A stretch of 64,000 bases of DNA, taken from the NCBI GenBank assembly GCA_916048095.2, contig OU696586.1, positions 6,459,249 through 6,523,248 of the forward strand. The letters are read 5' to 3'. The stretch is from Sacculina carcini (Eukaryota > Arthropoda > Thecostraca > Sacculinidae). Of this stretch, positions 31,129 through 42,738 are shown piece by piece (position 1 is the stretch's first letter; each line of letters starts with the position of its first letter). The position numbers were made by a program, and so were the translations under genes. The notes beneath the pieces are model-generated. The model made no database searches. It was given only the letters and a program-made list of their open reading frames with translations, and was not told the DNA's origin.

Positions 31129-33990
31129 TAGGGCTGTCAAAAGTTAATAAAGTTACTTTTTCATCTAAAGGTCACTTTTTCATGAGATGCCTAAAACTGC
31201 ATGAAAAATTTGCATATGCTAATTATTAAAAAAGTTATTAGGTTACCAAAAGTTACTTTTTCATCGTTAGGTTACTTTTTTTGCTTTTAGGTTACTTTTT
31301 TTGCTTTTAGGTTACTTTTCCATTGTGAGTTAAATTTTGGCATATTTTTGTTATTTTGTTACTTGATCACTGGTTTTGATAACTTTTTTTCAGGCATAGA
31401 AAGTGTATAAATTAGAATAAGGAGGAAAATTGGATGATATATAAGCTCTGAAGATGAAAATATGCCTTTTGTTTGGCTGTTAAAATTTTAGATTTGCATG
31501 CTTACACATGTATATTGCTTACCAAGCTTATATTTGCTTGCTATTTATTACAAACTTCTTTACTATTGATATTATATTCTATTCTGTGGTACTGGCTAAT
31601 GTATATGCTTTTGGATACGTTGGATTGCTTCTCTTTATATCAAGAAGCTCACATGAGTCAGAGTACATGTTTGGAGCGTGGGATAGTACAACGTCTAAAC
31701 TCTTAATACTCGATACTGCATAGTAACACTTGTCAATACGCACGAGACAGGGAGTATCATGTGATGTTTGCAGCGTGAGACAGTGTCATTTTCCCACGGT
31801 CGAACTCAAGAGACGAATCAGTGCCCCCTTATAATAATGCAGTCAGCAAATTATTGTTACATGTAGACATGGACTCACACACGTGCTATGTTCACGCACA
31901 CACATTTATACATATTGGCGCAAAGAAACAAGCTGAATCACGTGACACCGACAGAAGTACCTCACACTCATATGAAATAATTATGATGCTCATAAAGTCC
32001 ATTGTCTTGTTGAAGCGCTTGTGAGTTGCTATCACGTTGTTAGTCCAACTTTGTGTATCAATTTATCAACCGATATGCCTAAAATCGCAAGAAGTAGCAC
32101 ATCTAAAATGCGTTCTATCGTAGCCGAATTTGGCAAAGAGTTTGCTATTTCTGTCAAGAATGAACTTGTCTGCATGCTTTGTCATACAACTGTTAAATAT
32201 GAGAAACGTCATTATGTGGACAAACATCGTGCCACCGGCAAACATCAAAGGTTATTGCCGAGTGCGCTCCGCAGCACATCAAAACAGGTGTTGATTCAGG
32301 AAGAATACAGCGACTTTCCGGAAAAGCTGGTGAATGCCTTTCTTGAGGCAAATATTCCTTTGCATAAGCTGTCGCACCCCAGTACCAGAAAGCTTTTTCA
32401 AAATGATGGAAAGAATGTACCATCTGCAACCTCGTGCAGAAATATCGTGAATAAGCTGGCACAGGACGAGTTTGACTCAGTGAGAAGGAAATTGGATAAA
32501 AAGAAAATTTTCCTAATGGTGGACGAGAGCGATGTTTCTGGAACGAAGTTTGTTAATGTTCTGGCTGGATCGATCGATGATCCAAGCAATACATATTTGT
32601 GGAGGTGCGAGAACGTTGAGAGTGCGGTGAATGCGCAGCTCATCATACACATTGTTGATGATGCTGTTAAGGACCTGGGAGTTGCTCGACAGGATTTTTG
32701 TCTACTCGTGTCTGACGCGGCTCGATACATGGTTTGTGCAGCGCAGACATTGAAACAATTGTATCCAACATTGTTTCATGTCACTTGCGTTGCACATCTC
32801 CTTCACAACTGTGCAATGAAAGTTAGAGGTTTTTACAGAGAAGTGAACAATCTTATTGCTCAGGTAAAAGCGTCAACGGTAAAAAATAAACATAGAAGAA
32901 ATAAGTTTGCCGAAATAGGGTATCCTCCACAGCCAATCGTGACGCGATGGGCCAGTTGGCTGGAAGCAGCGTTTTACTATGCCGAGCATCTACCGACGGT
33001 TCGGCACATTGTCGAAAGCTATGAAGACGACGGAATCATAGTTCAGCGAGCGAAAGAGAGTGTGGAGAGCACAAATTTGGCGATGGATCTCTTGGCGCTG
33101 AAGAGAAACTATGCATGCATTGCCGAGCTAGTGAAAATGCTAGAGTCATCCCATTACACAATTGAAGAGGCTGTCAGAGAGTTAACTGAATTGAACCTAG
33201 GCAAGGATCCGTGTCATTTCCAGCTACATAAAGAAACGCCTTGAGAGCAACGACTTGGTGGGAATTGTCAGCATGAACAACAGTCAAGTATCACCTGCTA
33301 CGTACGATCTTCTACAAAAATGCCAGCCAACATCAGCAGCTGTCGAGAGGTCCTTCTCGATGCTGAACAAAGTGCTTGCCAAAGACAGGATTTTTTCACC
33401 CTCCAATGTGAAAAAATATATGATTAAGTACTACAATTGTTCTTCACAAAAATCATCCAGCCAAGTTTGAAATTTAATGTTCAGCTGTGTTATGCATCGC
33501 CTAAATTTGTGCTGTGTTGTGTTCTGTGCCGCATAACCGTGTCGCAATTGTTAATAGTATTCTACATCGCTGAATTGTTCCAATTGTTTTTCGCCTGTAT
33601 TGGGATGTTTTTTGGTGTTTTGTTGTAGAAATGTCACCAAAACCTAAGAGGAGAAAAACAGCTTTGTGGGCATTAACAAAAATTAATCATTTGCAAACGA
33701 GCACAAGGATATATTAAGGTTACTTTTTCCTGAAAATGAGATTACTTTTTTCTATATTTTAGGTTACATTTTTGATAGCCCTAGTTATTAGGTTACTTTA
33801 TATGTTCACAAACAAACAACAAGCCGTGTATTTCATATAGTGTACTAATCAGAAAAGGCGTGATAAACATGTGATAAAGCGATACAAAAGTGATAATAAC
33901 ATTAAAATTCATGGGTTATTTTTAGGTTACTTTTTCTCGAAAATAAAGTTACCTTTTTCTGATTTTTAGGTTACTTTTTTGACAGCCCTT
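31129..33990 (+). mobile_element. hAT DNA transposon, 2,862 bp, complete ends
   Basis: Begins 'tagggctgtcaaaa' and ends 'ttttttgacagccctt', an imperfect inverted pair. The 8-bp 'gtaatcac' is repeated exactly at 31121-31128 and 33991-33998. Both subterminal regions carry many copies of 'ggttactttttt', a likely set of transposase-binding sites. A second internal end-like sequence ('gatagccctag' near 33774) suggests that the right end has been duplicated or nested. It interrupts a gypsy gag/pol remnant. Confidence 0.95.
32075..33470 (+). pseudogene. hAT transposase, CGGBP1-like family, one frameshift
   Basis: About 465 codons. The N-terminus has a BED-type finger (CMLCHTTVKYEKRHYVDKH) and a following segment, FLEANIPLHKLSHPSTRKLF, resembling the CGGBP1-type DNA-binding region. 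Catalytic parts: IFLMVDESD (first Asp), LLVSDAARYM (second), CVAHLLHNCAMK (the CX2H motif of hAT) and RWASWLEA. After a single-base frameshift near 33212 come AAVERSFSMLNK (catalytic Glu) and the C-terminal dimerisation segment to 33470. I chose the ATG at 32075 because the conserved region starts right after it; one at 32021 is also in frame. With one frameshift only, this is a young copy. Confidence 0.88.
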
Positions 33991-33998
33991 GTAATCAC

Positions 33999-34625
33999 TC
34001 TCGAACTAGTATGACGAACCACAGTTTACACGTACAGTGCTCTCAATACACGTATGATACGTTGTGCTCCGTGATACAAGGTGAACATGTTGAGAACATT
34101 TGTTCTAATCCATGTTCTAATCATAACCCCACAGCGGTCCCAATCGTTCATCATACGATATTCCTACCCCAGTCTACTGACAAAAGTATGTGAAAGACGG
34201 ATTGGATCGTGATGTTCGGCTTGGTGTCATGAAACCAGTGTCCGTGGGTACACCGGTAAAGTGGTGTCACATGATGGTAGTCTGCCCGAAAAAAATCCGG
34301 AAAACCTCAGAGAACAGTCGATTTTCAAACTCTGAATAGACACGCTGTACGAGGGACTCAACACACTCAATCGCCATTCCACCCAGCACGGGTAGTGCCC
34401 CCAAACACATTCAAAACCACCTTCGACGCTTAGAATGAATATGACAGCGTTCCGCTTGATGAAAATGACCGCCATTTACCAACCTTCGTTGCACCTTGGG
34501 GTAGGTACCGCTACTGTGTTGCACATGAGGGCTACATCGCCTCTGGTGACGGGTACACTCGAAGGTTCGACGAAATCATTTCCGATATTCGACACTACAC
34601 CAAGTGTGTGGACGATTCTGACTTT
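33999..34625 (+). pseudogene. Gypsy reverse-transcriptase remnant, right half of the split element
   Basis: Continues the gypsy element after the hAT. Recognisable pieces: VKDGLDRDVRLGVMKPV, VGTPVKWCHMMVVCPKK (RT start), then NEYDSVPLDENDRHLPTF, APWGRYRYCVAHEGYIASGD and RRFDEIISDIRHYTKCVDD. Stops and frameshifts separate them. It ends where a SINE has inserted. Confidence 0.8.
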
Positions 34626-34925
34626 GTGGACTCCGTGATGTACTGGTTAGCACGCCCGCTTCACAAGCGAGACCCGTGGTCGGTAACCCGGCGGATCAGA
34701 ATTTGTTGGGCGAATTCCATAACCCAACAACCCCTGTCCACCCAGCAGTAAATGTGCACCAGATATCAATCATGTGTTGTGCATTGCATTCTAGGGAGGT
34801 GGCCCTCTCTAATACGGATTTCGTCCTTGTGGCGCCATAGCGTCGAGAGGGTCGGTTCTGCGGTGGCAATGAACTGCACGGGGCACACCTGTGTGTTCAT
34901 AAGCTTCGGCTTCTTCCCGGGAAGC
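34626..34925 (+). mobile_element. tRNA-Val-derived SINE, copy 2, 3'-truncated
   Basis: The tRNA-like head 'ggactccgtgatgtactgg' with decayed anticodon and B-box regions, and the conserved body to 'cttcggcttcttccc'. It is inserted in the gypsy RT remnant. The tail differs from the other copies. Confidence 0.85.
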
Positions 34926-34930
34926 GTTCG

Positions 34931-35069
34931 TTATTTGTGCTTATTGGGCGCAGCGGCCTCTGGGACCATACGGCACCCACAGTCCATTCAAAGGTAAACT
35001 ACCCAACAAATGATGGACATGAGGAATGTAACGATAAAATAAATAAGTGTGATTGATTGATTGATTATT
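34931..35069 (-). mobile_element. LINE 3' end (minus), short copy
   Basis: Minus-strand sequence ends with 'gggtgccgtatggtccc' and 'agaggccgctgcgccc', matching the 3' terminus of the LINE at 35070-37212. It is a 5'-truncated copy of about 140 bases. Confidence 0.65.
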
Positions 35070-37212
35070 GTTTTTTTCGTGGTGCACCAGCCTCTAGGAC
35101 CATATGGCACCCCCCAGTCTGTTGTTAGCTAAATTAAACAAAAACTATGCAAATGAATGTAATGGAGCGATGAAATAAATAAGCGTGAGGGTGAATGATA
35201 TGAATATGAAAGTCAGAAGAATAAAAATCAATAAATAGTTATAAAAGGCAAAATCCGTAAAAATTCAAAAATGCGGCCCTCAATGACCGCCGATTGCTCA
35301 TGTCCTAAAACCTCGTCAATAGTCCGAACGGATCCAAGACAACGTTGACGCGCCTCTGAGAATGATGGACATTCCACCAGGATGTGTTGCACGGAGAGAC
35401 GTGCATTACATGCGCTGCACGTGGGTTCAGGTTGTCCGAGTAGAAGATGGCGATGCGTGTCGTACGCGTGACCCACACGCAAACGACAGAGCGCCACCTC
35501 CTCGGACCTCTTCCGGCGATAAGAGCACATCCAATGTCCGATTTAGGGCTTCACTGCTTTTAGTTTGTTAGTACCACATTCGTCCCAGGAGAGCTGCCAG
35601 CGAGAACGGATAAAACGATGTATAATAGGATAAAAGTCCGAATACGGAATGGGAAAGTTAAAATAAAATGAATAAAAGTCTCGTTCAGCAGTTCTTTTTG
35701 CGGCTCTGTCAGCTCGCTCGTTGCCTAAAATACCAATATGGGCCGGAATCCAGCAGAGCTTTACACGCTTGCCCTGGTGGTGGATGATGTCAAGAGAGAT
35801 AAATATCCTCGGTATAAGAGGATGTGAGGAGAAAGACGATAATGAAGTTAAAGCACTAAGGGAGTCGGATAAAACTATAACAATGAAAACGAAGATGAGC
35901 GAATGAAAACCAGGGCCAGCAGGATAGCGTGAAGTTCAGCCGTGTAAATGGAGGCGCTCGGTGGCAGTGTGCTCGAGCGGCACGTACCTCCACTTACAAA
36001 CGCACAACCCACACCACTGGCCGACTTAGATCCATCAGTGTACACGGCAGTATACCGTCCGTAAGAATGAATTCGCTCCAGTGTGTTTAAGCGAAGTACA
36101 CTGGGCACTGTACGGTGTTTCGGCAAAGCTGCTAGCGAGACGTCAACCTCGGGTGTGACCAATTCCCAGGGTGACTCCGCCGTGTATTCTTGTCTGAGGA
36201 CGTCGTTAGCACCAATCCCGCATGACTCCAGCAGTGCCTTCATTTTGCTACAAAACAGCACAGAACACTGAGGTCCTGGAAGGTGCTGCTGCTCAGGCAC
36301 ATGCTGGGAAAATACCACGTCATACGCGGAGTTTTCATGGGTGCTTGCCAGCTTGCAAGAATAACGCATGCCCAGCTCTTGACGACGGAGCGCCAGCGGA
36401 GCCTCATCAGCCTCAACAAGGAGGCTGACGATTGGCGACGTGCGAAACGCGCCGGTGGCAATGCGTATCCCTGCGTGGTGTACGACATTCAAACGGCTTT
36501 TTGCTTATTCCGAAGCCAGATCATATACGATGCTTGCGTAATCGAGACGCGACCTGACTAACGAGCGGTACAGAAGGAGAAGCGACTGTCGATCTGCTCC
36601 ATACCGCATGCGGGAAACAGTCTTCAACACATTCAGTGCCTTTAAACATGTGGTTCTCAGCTGTGAAATATGGTCGGTGTAGGTCAAGCGCGAGTCCAAC
36701 GTGACCCCTAAAAACCGAACCGTGCGTTGGAATGAGACAGCACTGCCGTACAATTCCACTTCCATGTCAGGGCAGGCACCTCAACGGCGGCAGAAGTTTT
36801 GGACGACCGACCGTTTTGGACGTCGAGAAGCGGAAGCCGTTACGCGTTCCCCAAGTCTCTATTTTATTCACCGCCAGCTGCAGTTGACGCTGGACAGCAA
36901 CAATACTGCGGGAAGAACACTATACGGGTAAGTCGTCCACAAATAGAGACCGTCCAATCGAGGGAGGCAAATGATTGTCAATGTCGTTGAACATTATGAC
37001 AAAAAGGGCCACGCTGAGCACACTACCCTGTGGAACGCCTTCTGCCTGATCGAACGGACGAGACAGGAAGTTCCCCACACGCACACAGAATGTGCGGTGC
37101 AAAAGGAAATTGTGTACGAAACTGCCCATGTTGCCTCTGACACCACAGCGATGCAGTTTGCGAAGAATACCATGTCGCCATGTGGTGTCATATGCCTTTT
37201 CGATGTCAAAGT
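35070..37212 (-). mobile_element. RNase H-bearing LINE C, 5'-truncated
   Basis: Read on the minus strand: RT palm from about 37212, RT thumb, RNase H, a C-terminal Cys/His motif, the 3'UTR and a short A run at 35070-35077 after the terminal motif 'ggctggtgcacc'. It belongs to the RNase H-containing LINEs (the I/R1/LOA-like assemblage). Confidence 0.85.
35228..37212 (-). pseudogene. LINE C RT, RNase H and C-terminal zinc motif
   Basis: Segments on the minus strand: FDIEKAYDTTWRHGILRKL (37050-37212), AEGVPQGSVLSVALFVIMFN and SLFVDDLPV (the RT FVDD box, about 36920-37030), FLGVTLDSRLTYTDHI and RSLVRSRLDYASIVY (36505-36765). Then the RNase H with YTDGSKSASGVGCAF and IYTAELHAILLAL (about 35905-36060), and LCRLRVGHAYDTHRHLL with CSACNARLSVQHILVEC (35228-35500), the usual C-terminal Cys/His element. 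Frames shift between segments. The endonuclease is missing. Confidence 0.88.
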
Positions 37213-37380
37213 GTGATGGTGAACAAAATGGATGTGAAAGTCAATAAATAAAACTATAAGTCAATAAATAATTCTAAAAGGCAAAACCCCTGAAAACTCA
37301 AGAAGGCGGACATCAATGACCGTTGACTGTTTCTCTCCAAGAACCTCGTCAATGGTATGAACAGATCCAAGATCCGATCG
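37213..37380 (-). mobile_element. Second LINE C 3' fragment (minus)
   Basis: The stretch from 'gtcaataaataattctaaaaggc' to 'cctcgtcaatggtatgaacag' repeats the sequence at 35220-35335. It is another 5'-truncated copy, lying head to tail with LINE C. Confidence 0.75.
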
Positions 37381-37439
37381 ATTCGCTGTTTCTGATCGTA
37401 ATTCCGAAAAAAATACACACAACCTGAAGGTCGGAAAAC

Positions 37440-39530
37440 GTTCAGCGCACCTGCTCTTCAGAACTTCAGTGTGAGGGCTGGATGTTCTTCTAGTGGTGCC
37501 AGGTATATTCGTGGTCGAATGACCTATTTTCAGTCAACTAAACCTAAGCCATCGCAGCCTGAATCTGATTTCATTTCCAAAGAGCTTCGTAAGCCATGCA
37601 AGTTCTGCGGACAATTGACTTACATTGGATACGAGGGTGCGACATATATTCTCTTGTAGTGAGTCGGATAGTGAGGTGTCATGAGCTGGACTTGTGCTCT
37701 TTCTGCTCCAGTAACAAACATGTTTCTGACAATTGTCCAGCTAGTACAGGTAGAGTTCGCCTGTCGGTGCCATGCGCAACCTGTAAACATTCTACACATA
37801 TATCAGCTCTATGTCGCGTGCTGCTGCAGCAACAAAAATCTAAAGAGGAGTATTCAAGCAATTGGTGTATGCCTGGCAGTGGTTATATCAGTTTGTATTT
37901 GTTACCGTCGATTACTCTACTTGTAGGAGTTGGAAGTTCACTACTCCAGTGAGGTTTTTGTTAGATACTGGCAGTCAAAAATCGTATATATATATTCTTC
38001 AATTATTGATCGTATTCGGTATTTAATTGAAAATATGGGATGTCCCCTACAATTTGCGCACATTTCACGCGAATTCAGAGGTGAAACTCAAGCAGGCCGT
38101 GCTTGATCTAGTCTTTCCCAGCAGTATGATTCAATTTCCACTTCTGATTCATTCCATTTTGGACATTCGATTAGAAGTCAGTGGTTTTATGAAAGCAAGA
38201 ACCAACATTCCGGCAGTCAAAATTCCACTCGCTGATTCGTCTTTTTATCCTGAGAACAGCGATACTGTGTATCTAGGTCTACTGGGTACTGACGTACTGC
38301 AGTACTTCGTCAATATGAAATTGGTGTCGTGTCTGAAAGGCGTCGCGTGGAGTGGTGTCGTGCCATTTGGCAATGTAGAGCAATATCTGACATGTGACCA
38401 AATACAATCTCCCATCACTTCAATGAATATCGGTACAACATCGTTTTCACAGATAATAGTGATGGAACCACAGCCGCCGTACTTTAGCCCATTGTCTGCA
38501 GTGCTGTTTCGTTTCGAGATGGTCATTATCATGTCGAGCTACCATGGACTGACGATATTGCTCGTGTGCCTTCGAATAGAGACATCGCTATCAGGGTCTT
38601 ACAGCGTAATTAGAAATGGCTCGAGTCCAAGGGACTCCTCGAATCGTACCATCAGGTGTTTGACCAAAAGGAAAAAGATAGTATAATTGAACGCATTTCT
38701 GTACCGTCTGAAGGAGTCGGGATTCGTATTTGTACCCCATAGAGCTGTCGTGAAGAAAACTGAGCAAACCACGACGAAGATCAGACCAGTGTTTAATTGT
38801 AGTTTGCGCGTTTCTGAATCGGAAAGTTTGAATGGCGCTGCATATGTCGTTGAAAATCTGCCTGAGGAACGTTTTTCACTGTTTCTTCGTTTTCGGTGTC
38901 ATCGGTTTGTTGTCCTCGCAGATATTACAGCGTGTTTGCAGATACGTCTAAAACTCTAGTGTGACAAGAACAGGTTCTGTTTTTCTGGTAAAAGCATGGC
39001 AAACCCGTTGCTTATCGTTACAACACTCTAGTTTTTGGCTTCACGACTAGTCAGTTCATTCTCAATTATAGTCTTCACGTTTCTGCTTATACGAGCAATT
39101 TCTGTTATCAGACGTTATCCAATTCGTTTTACGTAGACAGCCTGATTGCTAGTAGTGATGTATATGTGTTACGAGAGCTGTATGAATCTGCCAAAATTCG
39201 TATGAGGGAAGGAGGTTTTGAACTTCGCTCATGGTCTTCTAACCATTCAGACCTCCGTGATGAAATTAAATGTGATGGTTGTTCAGTTTCTCATAACTCT
39301 GTCGAGGAATTGGTTCTTGGCTGTAGGTACAAGATTCTCACTGAATGCATGTATTTGAATTATGTTGTTTTCGATGTCGAAGCTCGTACCAAGAGGCATT
39401 TTGTCTCAAATATCAAAGCAGTTTGATCCTCTGGGTCTGTTTTTGCCTGTGACGATTGGCGGTCGCATTTTCATGAGATAAATTTCCAGCCAAAGTGGGA
39501 GCATGGGATGGGTTCAATAATGATGTTTAC
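37440..39530 (+). pseudogene. BEL/Pao retrotransposon remnant (gag to RT)
   Basis: Gag C-terminal fingers: RCHELDLCSFCSSNKHVSDNC followed by CATCKHSTHISALC (37670-37820). A protease trace, RFLLDTGSQK, lies near 37955. RT: FVFVPHRAVVKKTEQTTTKI, RPVFNCSLRVSESESLN, RFRCHRFVVLADITACLQI (38687-38959). Then, after a frameshift, FGFTTSQFILNY, FYVDSLIASSDVYVLRELY and EGGFELRSWSSNHSDLR (39020-39250). These are characteristic of BEL/Pao. The catalytic YVDD reads YVDS, so the copy is inactive even apart from its breaks. Confidence 0.85.
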
Positions 39531-39939
39531 TCTCAGAACAATATGAACAGTTTCCGAATGTAAAGCTGATAAATTGCTATCAAAAGGTAAAACTTAGCAT
39601 CCACGAATGATTTCTACCTCACGGCATGAACCGATATTATACACCGCAAGACGACTGCGAAAATCTAGCCTAAGATCGACCTCAATGGCGAGAATACATA
39701 ATTGAATTACAAAATTACAAAACTTTATCGTGACCAACACACAGACAGACTCGCGCAGTAGCCGCTATCAGAGGACCACAACCGGTAACAAACAGCAAAA
39801 TCTAACGACCATATATGCCTTCGTTATGCAACATCATGCGGATCAAAGATTGGCCTCCACAATCAAAAGTGATCACATGGAGGAGCCGACCGTCATCATA
39901 GGGGCTCAACGGGCAACTAAATAAAAACAATGATGTTTA
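39531..39939. other. No gene recognised
   Basis: No recognisable element or coding signal between the BEL/Pao remnant and the next LINE. Confidence 0.45.
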
Positions 39940-40090
39940 ATGTTTTTCATGTTCTACAATCAGTCAATACGCTCAATAATTGACTACAGTGCACCGGTTC
40001 TTATATCACTGAGAGCTACTCAACAAAAACAACTCGAAGTGCTACAAAACACCGCCATGAGAACAATATTGGGATCACCTCGCTGGACTA

Positions 40091-40152
40091 GTGCAGGCTC
40101 CAATGGCGCTGTCATTTGGTGCGTTTCTGCAGGTAGATTGACGTGTGTTATT
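40091..40152. repeat. Left arm of a 48-bp (extended about 60) inverted repeat
   Basis: The 48 bases 40105-40152 are the reverse complement of 40713-40760 with about four mismatches. Homology weakens but continues outward ('tgcaggct'/'agcctgca'). The arms bracket the SINE and about 215 bases of LINE D. Confidence 0.85.
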
Positions 40153-40157
40153 TGTGT

Positions 40158-40496
40158 AGACTCCGTGGTGTAGTTGTTAGCACACCCGCCTCACAAGCGG
40201 GAGGTCCGTGGTTCGAAACCCGGCGGAGCAGAATTTCATTGGGCGAATTCTATAATCCAACAGCCCCTGTCCGCCCAGCAGAAAATGATGGTACCAGATA
40301 TCAGTCATGAGTTGTGCCATGCATTCTGGGGAGGTGGCCCTATCTAATACGTCTTACGTCCTTGTGACGCCATAACGTGGAGATGGTCGGTTCTGCGGTG
40401 GCAGCGAGCTGCACGGGACACACCTGTGTTTTCATAAGCTTCGGCTTCTTCCCATGTAGCAGCTGCTACTTAGGCATTTAACCTTTATTTAACCTT
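40158..40496 (+). mobile_element. tRNA-Val-derived SINE, copy 3
   Basis: The best tRNA-like head together with copy 5: 'gtggtgtagttgttagcac' (A box), anticodon stem cccgc/gcggg with loop ctcacaa (CAC), and B box 'ggttcgaaaccc'. The body ends 'aacctttatttaacctt'. It is inserted in the LINE D coding region. Confidence 0.9.
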
Positions 40497-40712
40497 GCGT
40501 CATGCAGCACGAGTCTGGTCTAGTGCCTCTCAATATCAGACATCAACCAATTGTGTCGTGCCGAGTCGCCTCTGCTCTCTATCAACATCCAGATGGAGCA
40601 CTTCAACACAAGTTGATTCGCAATAGTATGCATGGCGCCACAGATGTTCGCTAAAATCCTTGGTTGCGGCAAATGAATAAAATTATGTGCACATTCCTAC
40701 AAACTGAGGCTG

Positions 40713-40773
40713 AATAACACACGTCAATCTACCTGCATAAACACAGCAAATGACAGCGCCAGTAGCCTGCAGT
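40713..40773. repeat. Right arm of the inverted repeat
   Basis: Partner of 40091-40152. Its reading as LINE coding sequence is plausible (NNTRQSTCINTANDSASSL), which suggests this is the original and the left arm is an inverted duplicate of it. Confidence 0.8.
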
Positions 40774-41832
40774 AGTTGAGTTCATATCAACACAATTGCG
40801 TTCAGCTAAGCATCAATGTACGACCGCAGAGATGCTACAGCTGGCCTTGGATACAATTATCGAGTCATCAAATTGCGCAAGTGTTGTATACTATACTGAC
40901 GGCTCCATCAACTCAGACATCAGAAGAACAGGTGCTGCTGCTATCACCGCTGGAGTTGAACTGCTAGCGAGGCTGTCATACCACTGCTCTACACTTCAAA
41001 CTGAGCTGGTGGTCATTCTCCTGGCGCTGCAACATGCTACCAACCTACAAAACACAACTGTTCTGATATGCACCGACCCAAATCAGCCATACAATCTGTC
41101 ATATCCTGCATCACTACAAACATCTCAGATATTACAAGAGAAGTCTTCCAACATCTTCAACAACTGACGAGGAAGCGTACACTTGTCACGTTTCTCTAAA
41201 TACCCAGCCATATTGGTGTGAGTGATGATGATATGGCTGACGCAGCTACAAAAAAGAGCAGCAACATTCACAAAAGTCACAGAGTATGTGCTGCCTTCTC
41301 TGTCATATATCAGATCCAATGTCAAGCAGACTGCTCATCCTCTCGCTAACACCACTCGCAGATATCTAGAGAACATACAGCCACAATCAGCATGATAAGC
41401 CGCAGCAACCGAACATCGTCCGCTCAAGGCCAGTCTAACACCCAGGGCAACGGAGTATTACTTCAACGTCTGATACTAGGTTACTGTACACGTAATCAGC
41501 TAGCTGAGGACTACGACGGAGAGCAGTGTGAATATTGTGGCATCAACACCATACACCCACTGCAACATTATCTCCTATCATGCCCCGCAACATCTGATCT
41601 GCGAAGAACACCACAGCTTTGTCCACAAACAACAGCACACTGCTCAGCCAGCGTGGTCTACCATCAGCCAGACTAGTGCTTCACACGCCGGTGGAGTTGT
41701 TGCTGAGTGTGATGACATCAACTGCACCTCATCGCTAGATAATCTAGCGATCGTCATTGCTAATGTTATATCACTTGTGCTATCATCGTTATCGTATCAT
41801 ATCAATGTTATATCATCTTGAATGACCCTTTA

Positions 41833-42736
41833 AAGCCGTGGTCACACGAGGCCAACCATTGGCTTGGCCAACTGTTGGCTTGGTCGAGTGGTCATACGAG
41901 GCCAATTGTTGGCTAAGCCAGCCGTTGGCTTGGCCAACAATTGTCCCGAAAACCGAAGTTGAACATGTTCAACTTTTTAAGCCAATTGGCCTGCATTTCA
42001 GCCGCTTGCCTCAAGAGGGCGCTATGTTGCCGTGCAATGAACGCGCACTGTCACGCTGAGCATGTTTGAATTCTCGCGCAAGGCAACTATTCGATCTTCC
42101 ATTTTTCACCATATGACGCTGAAGCAACGCGTGCAGTGAATTCAACTCAGCTTGAGTCTTGTGATGTGTTGTACGAGTATGTTTTTGTGTTCGTTTTATT
42201 GTGGCAATTTTATCATGATGAGGTGGAATCTGTAATATAATATTATTAATATAATATAATATATATAATATATTATATAATATATATATATATATATATA
42301 TAATATATATAATATATAATAATATAATATTTGTATAACTTATTTTAATGTTTGATACTTTACTAGAGTAAATTTTGATAAATAGATATATAGGTAAATA
42401 TATATAAAAGCTGTAGAATATGTTTATTAATTATGTTTAATTATGTTTATAAAATATGTATAACATAATTATACTATACGATCAGAATATATGTATGATC
42501 TGTACATTCAAGAATGCACCTGGATTAAATAAAAATTCAAATGGTATAGTCAGGAGAGCGAAATAAATCACACCGACGTATTCTGCACCACATCTATTGG
42601 CTTGGACAATTACTGGCCTCGTGTGACCACTCGCAAGCCAATTGTTGGCCAAGTCAACGATTATCCGCTGCAAGCCAACAGTTGGCTAGGCCAATCGTTG
42701 GCTAATCCAACAATTGGCCTCGTGTGACCACGGCTT
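41833..42736. mobile_element. 904-bp MITE with long TIRs and TA duplication
   Basis: Termini 'aagccgtggtcacacgaggc' and its reverse complement are perfect inverted repeats flanked by TA (41831-41832 and 42737-42738). The outer 110-140 bases at each end hold many 'ccaa.nttggc'-type palindromic words, and the centre is AT-repeat DNA. There is no open frame. A TA duplication suggests Tc1/mariner-type mobilisation. It lies just beyond the LINE D remnant. Confidence 0.88.
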
Positions 42737-42738
42737 TA

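Larger units (their letters stand above)
39955..41690 (+). pseudogene. RNase H-bearing LINE D, 3' half, interrupted by a SINE
   Basis: Pieces in order: the RT thumb SIIDYSAPVLISLRATQQKQ and LEVLQNTAMRTILGSPRWT (39975-40095). The SINE (40158-40496) follows, then MQHESGLVPLNIRHQ and LYQHPDGALQHKLIRNSMHG (40500-40650), RNase H with VVYYTDGSINSD and LQTELVVILLALQHA (40880-41040), and the C-terminal CEYCGINTIHPLQHYLLSCP (41525-41585). It differs from LINE C in sequence. Many stops and frameshifts are present. Confidence 0.85.

Noticed and set aside
40158..40235. tRNA-Val gene call (also at 45151)
   Set aside because: The tRNA-like part is followed by the conserved SINE body shared with other copies, and the acceptor stem is imperfect, so it is a SINE head and not a functional tRNA gene.
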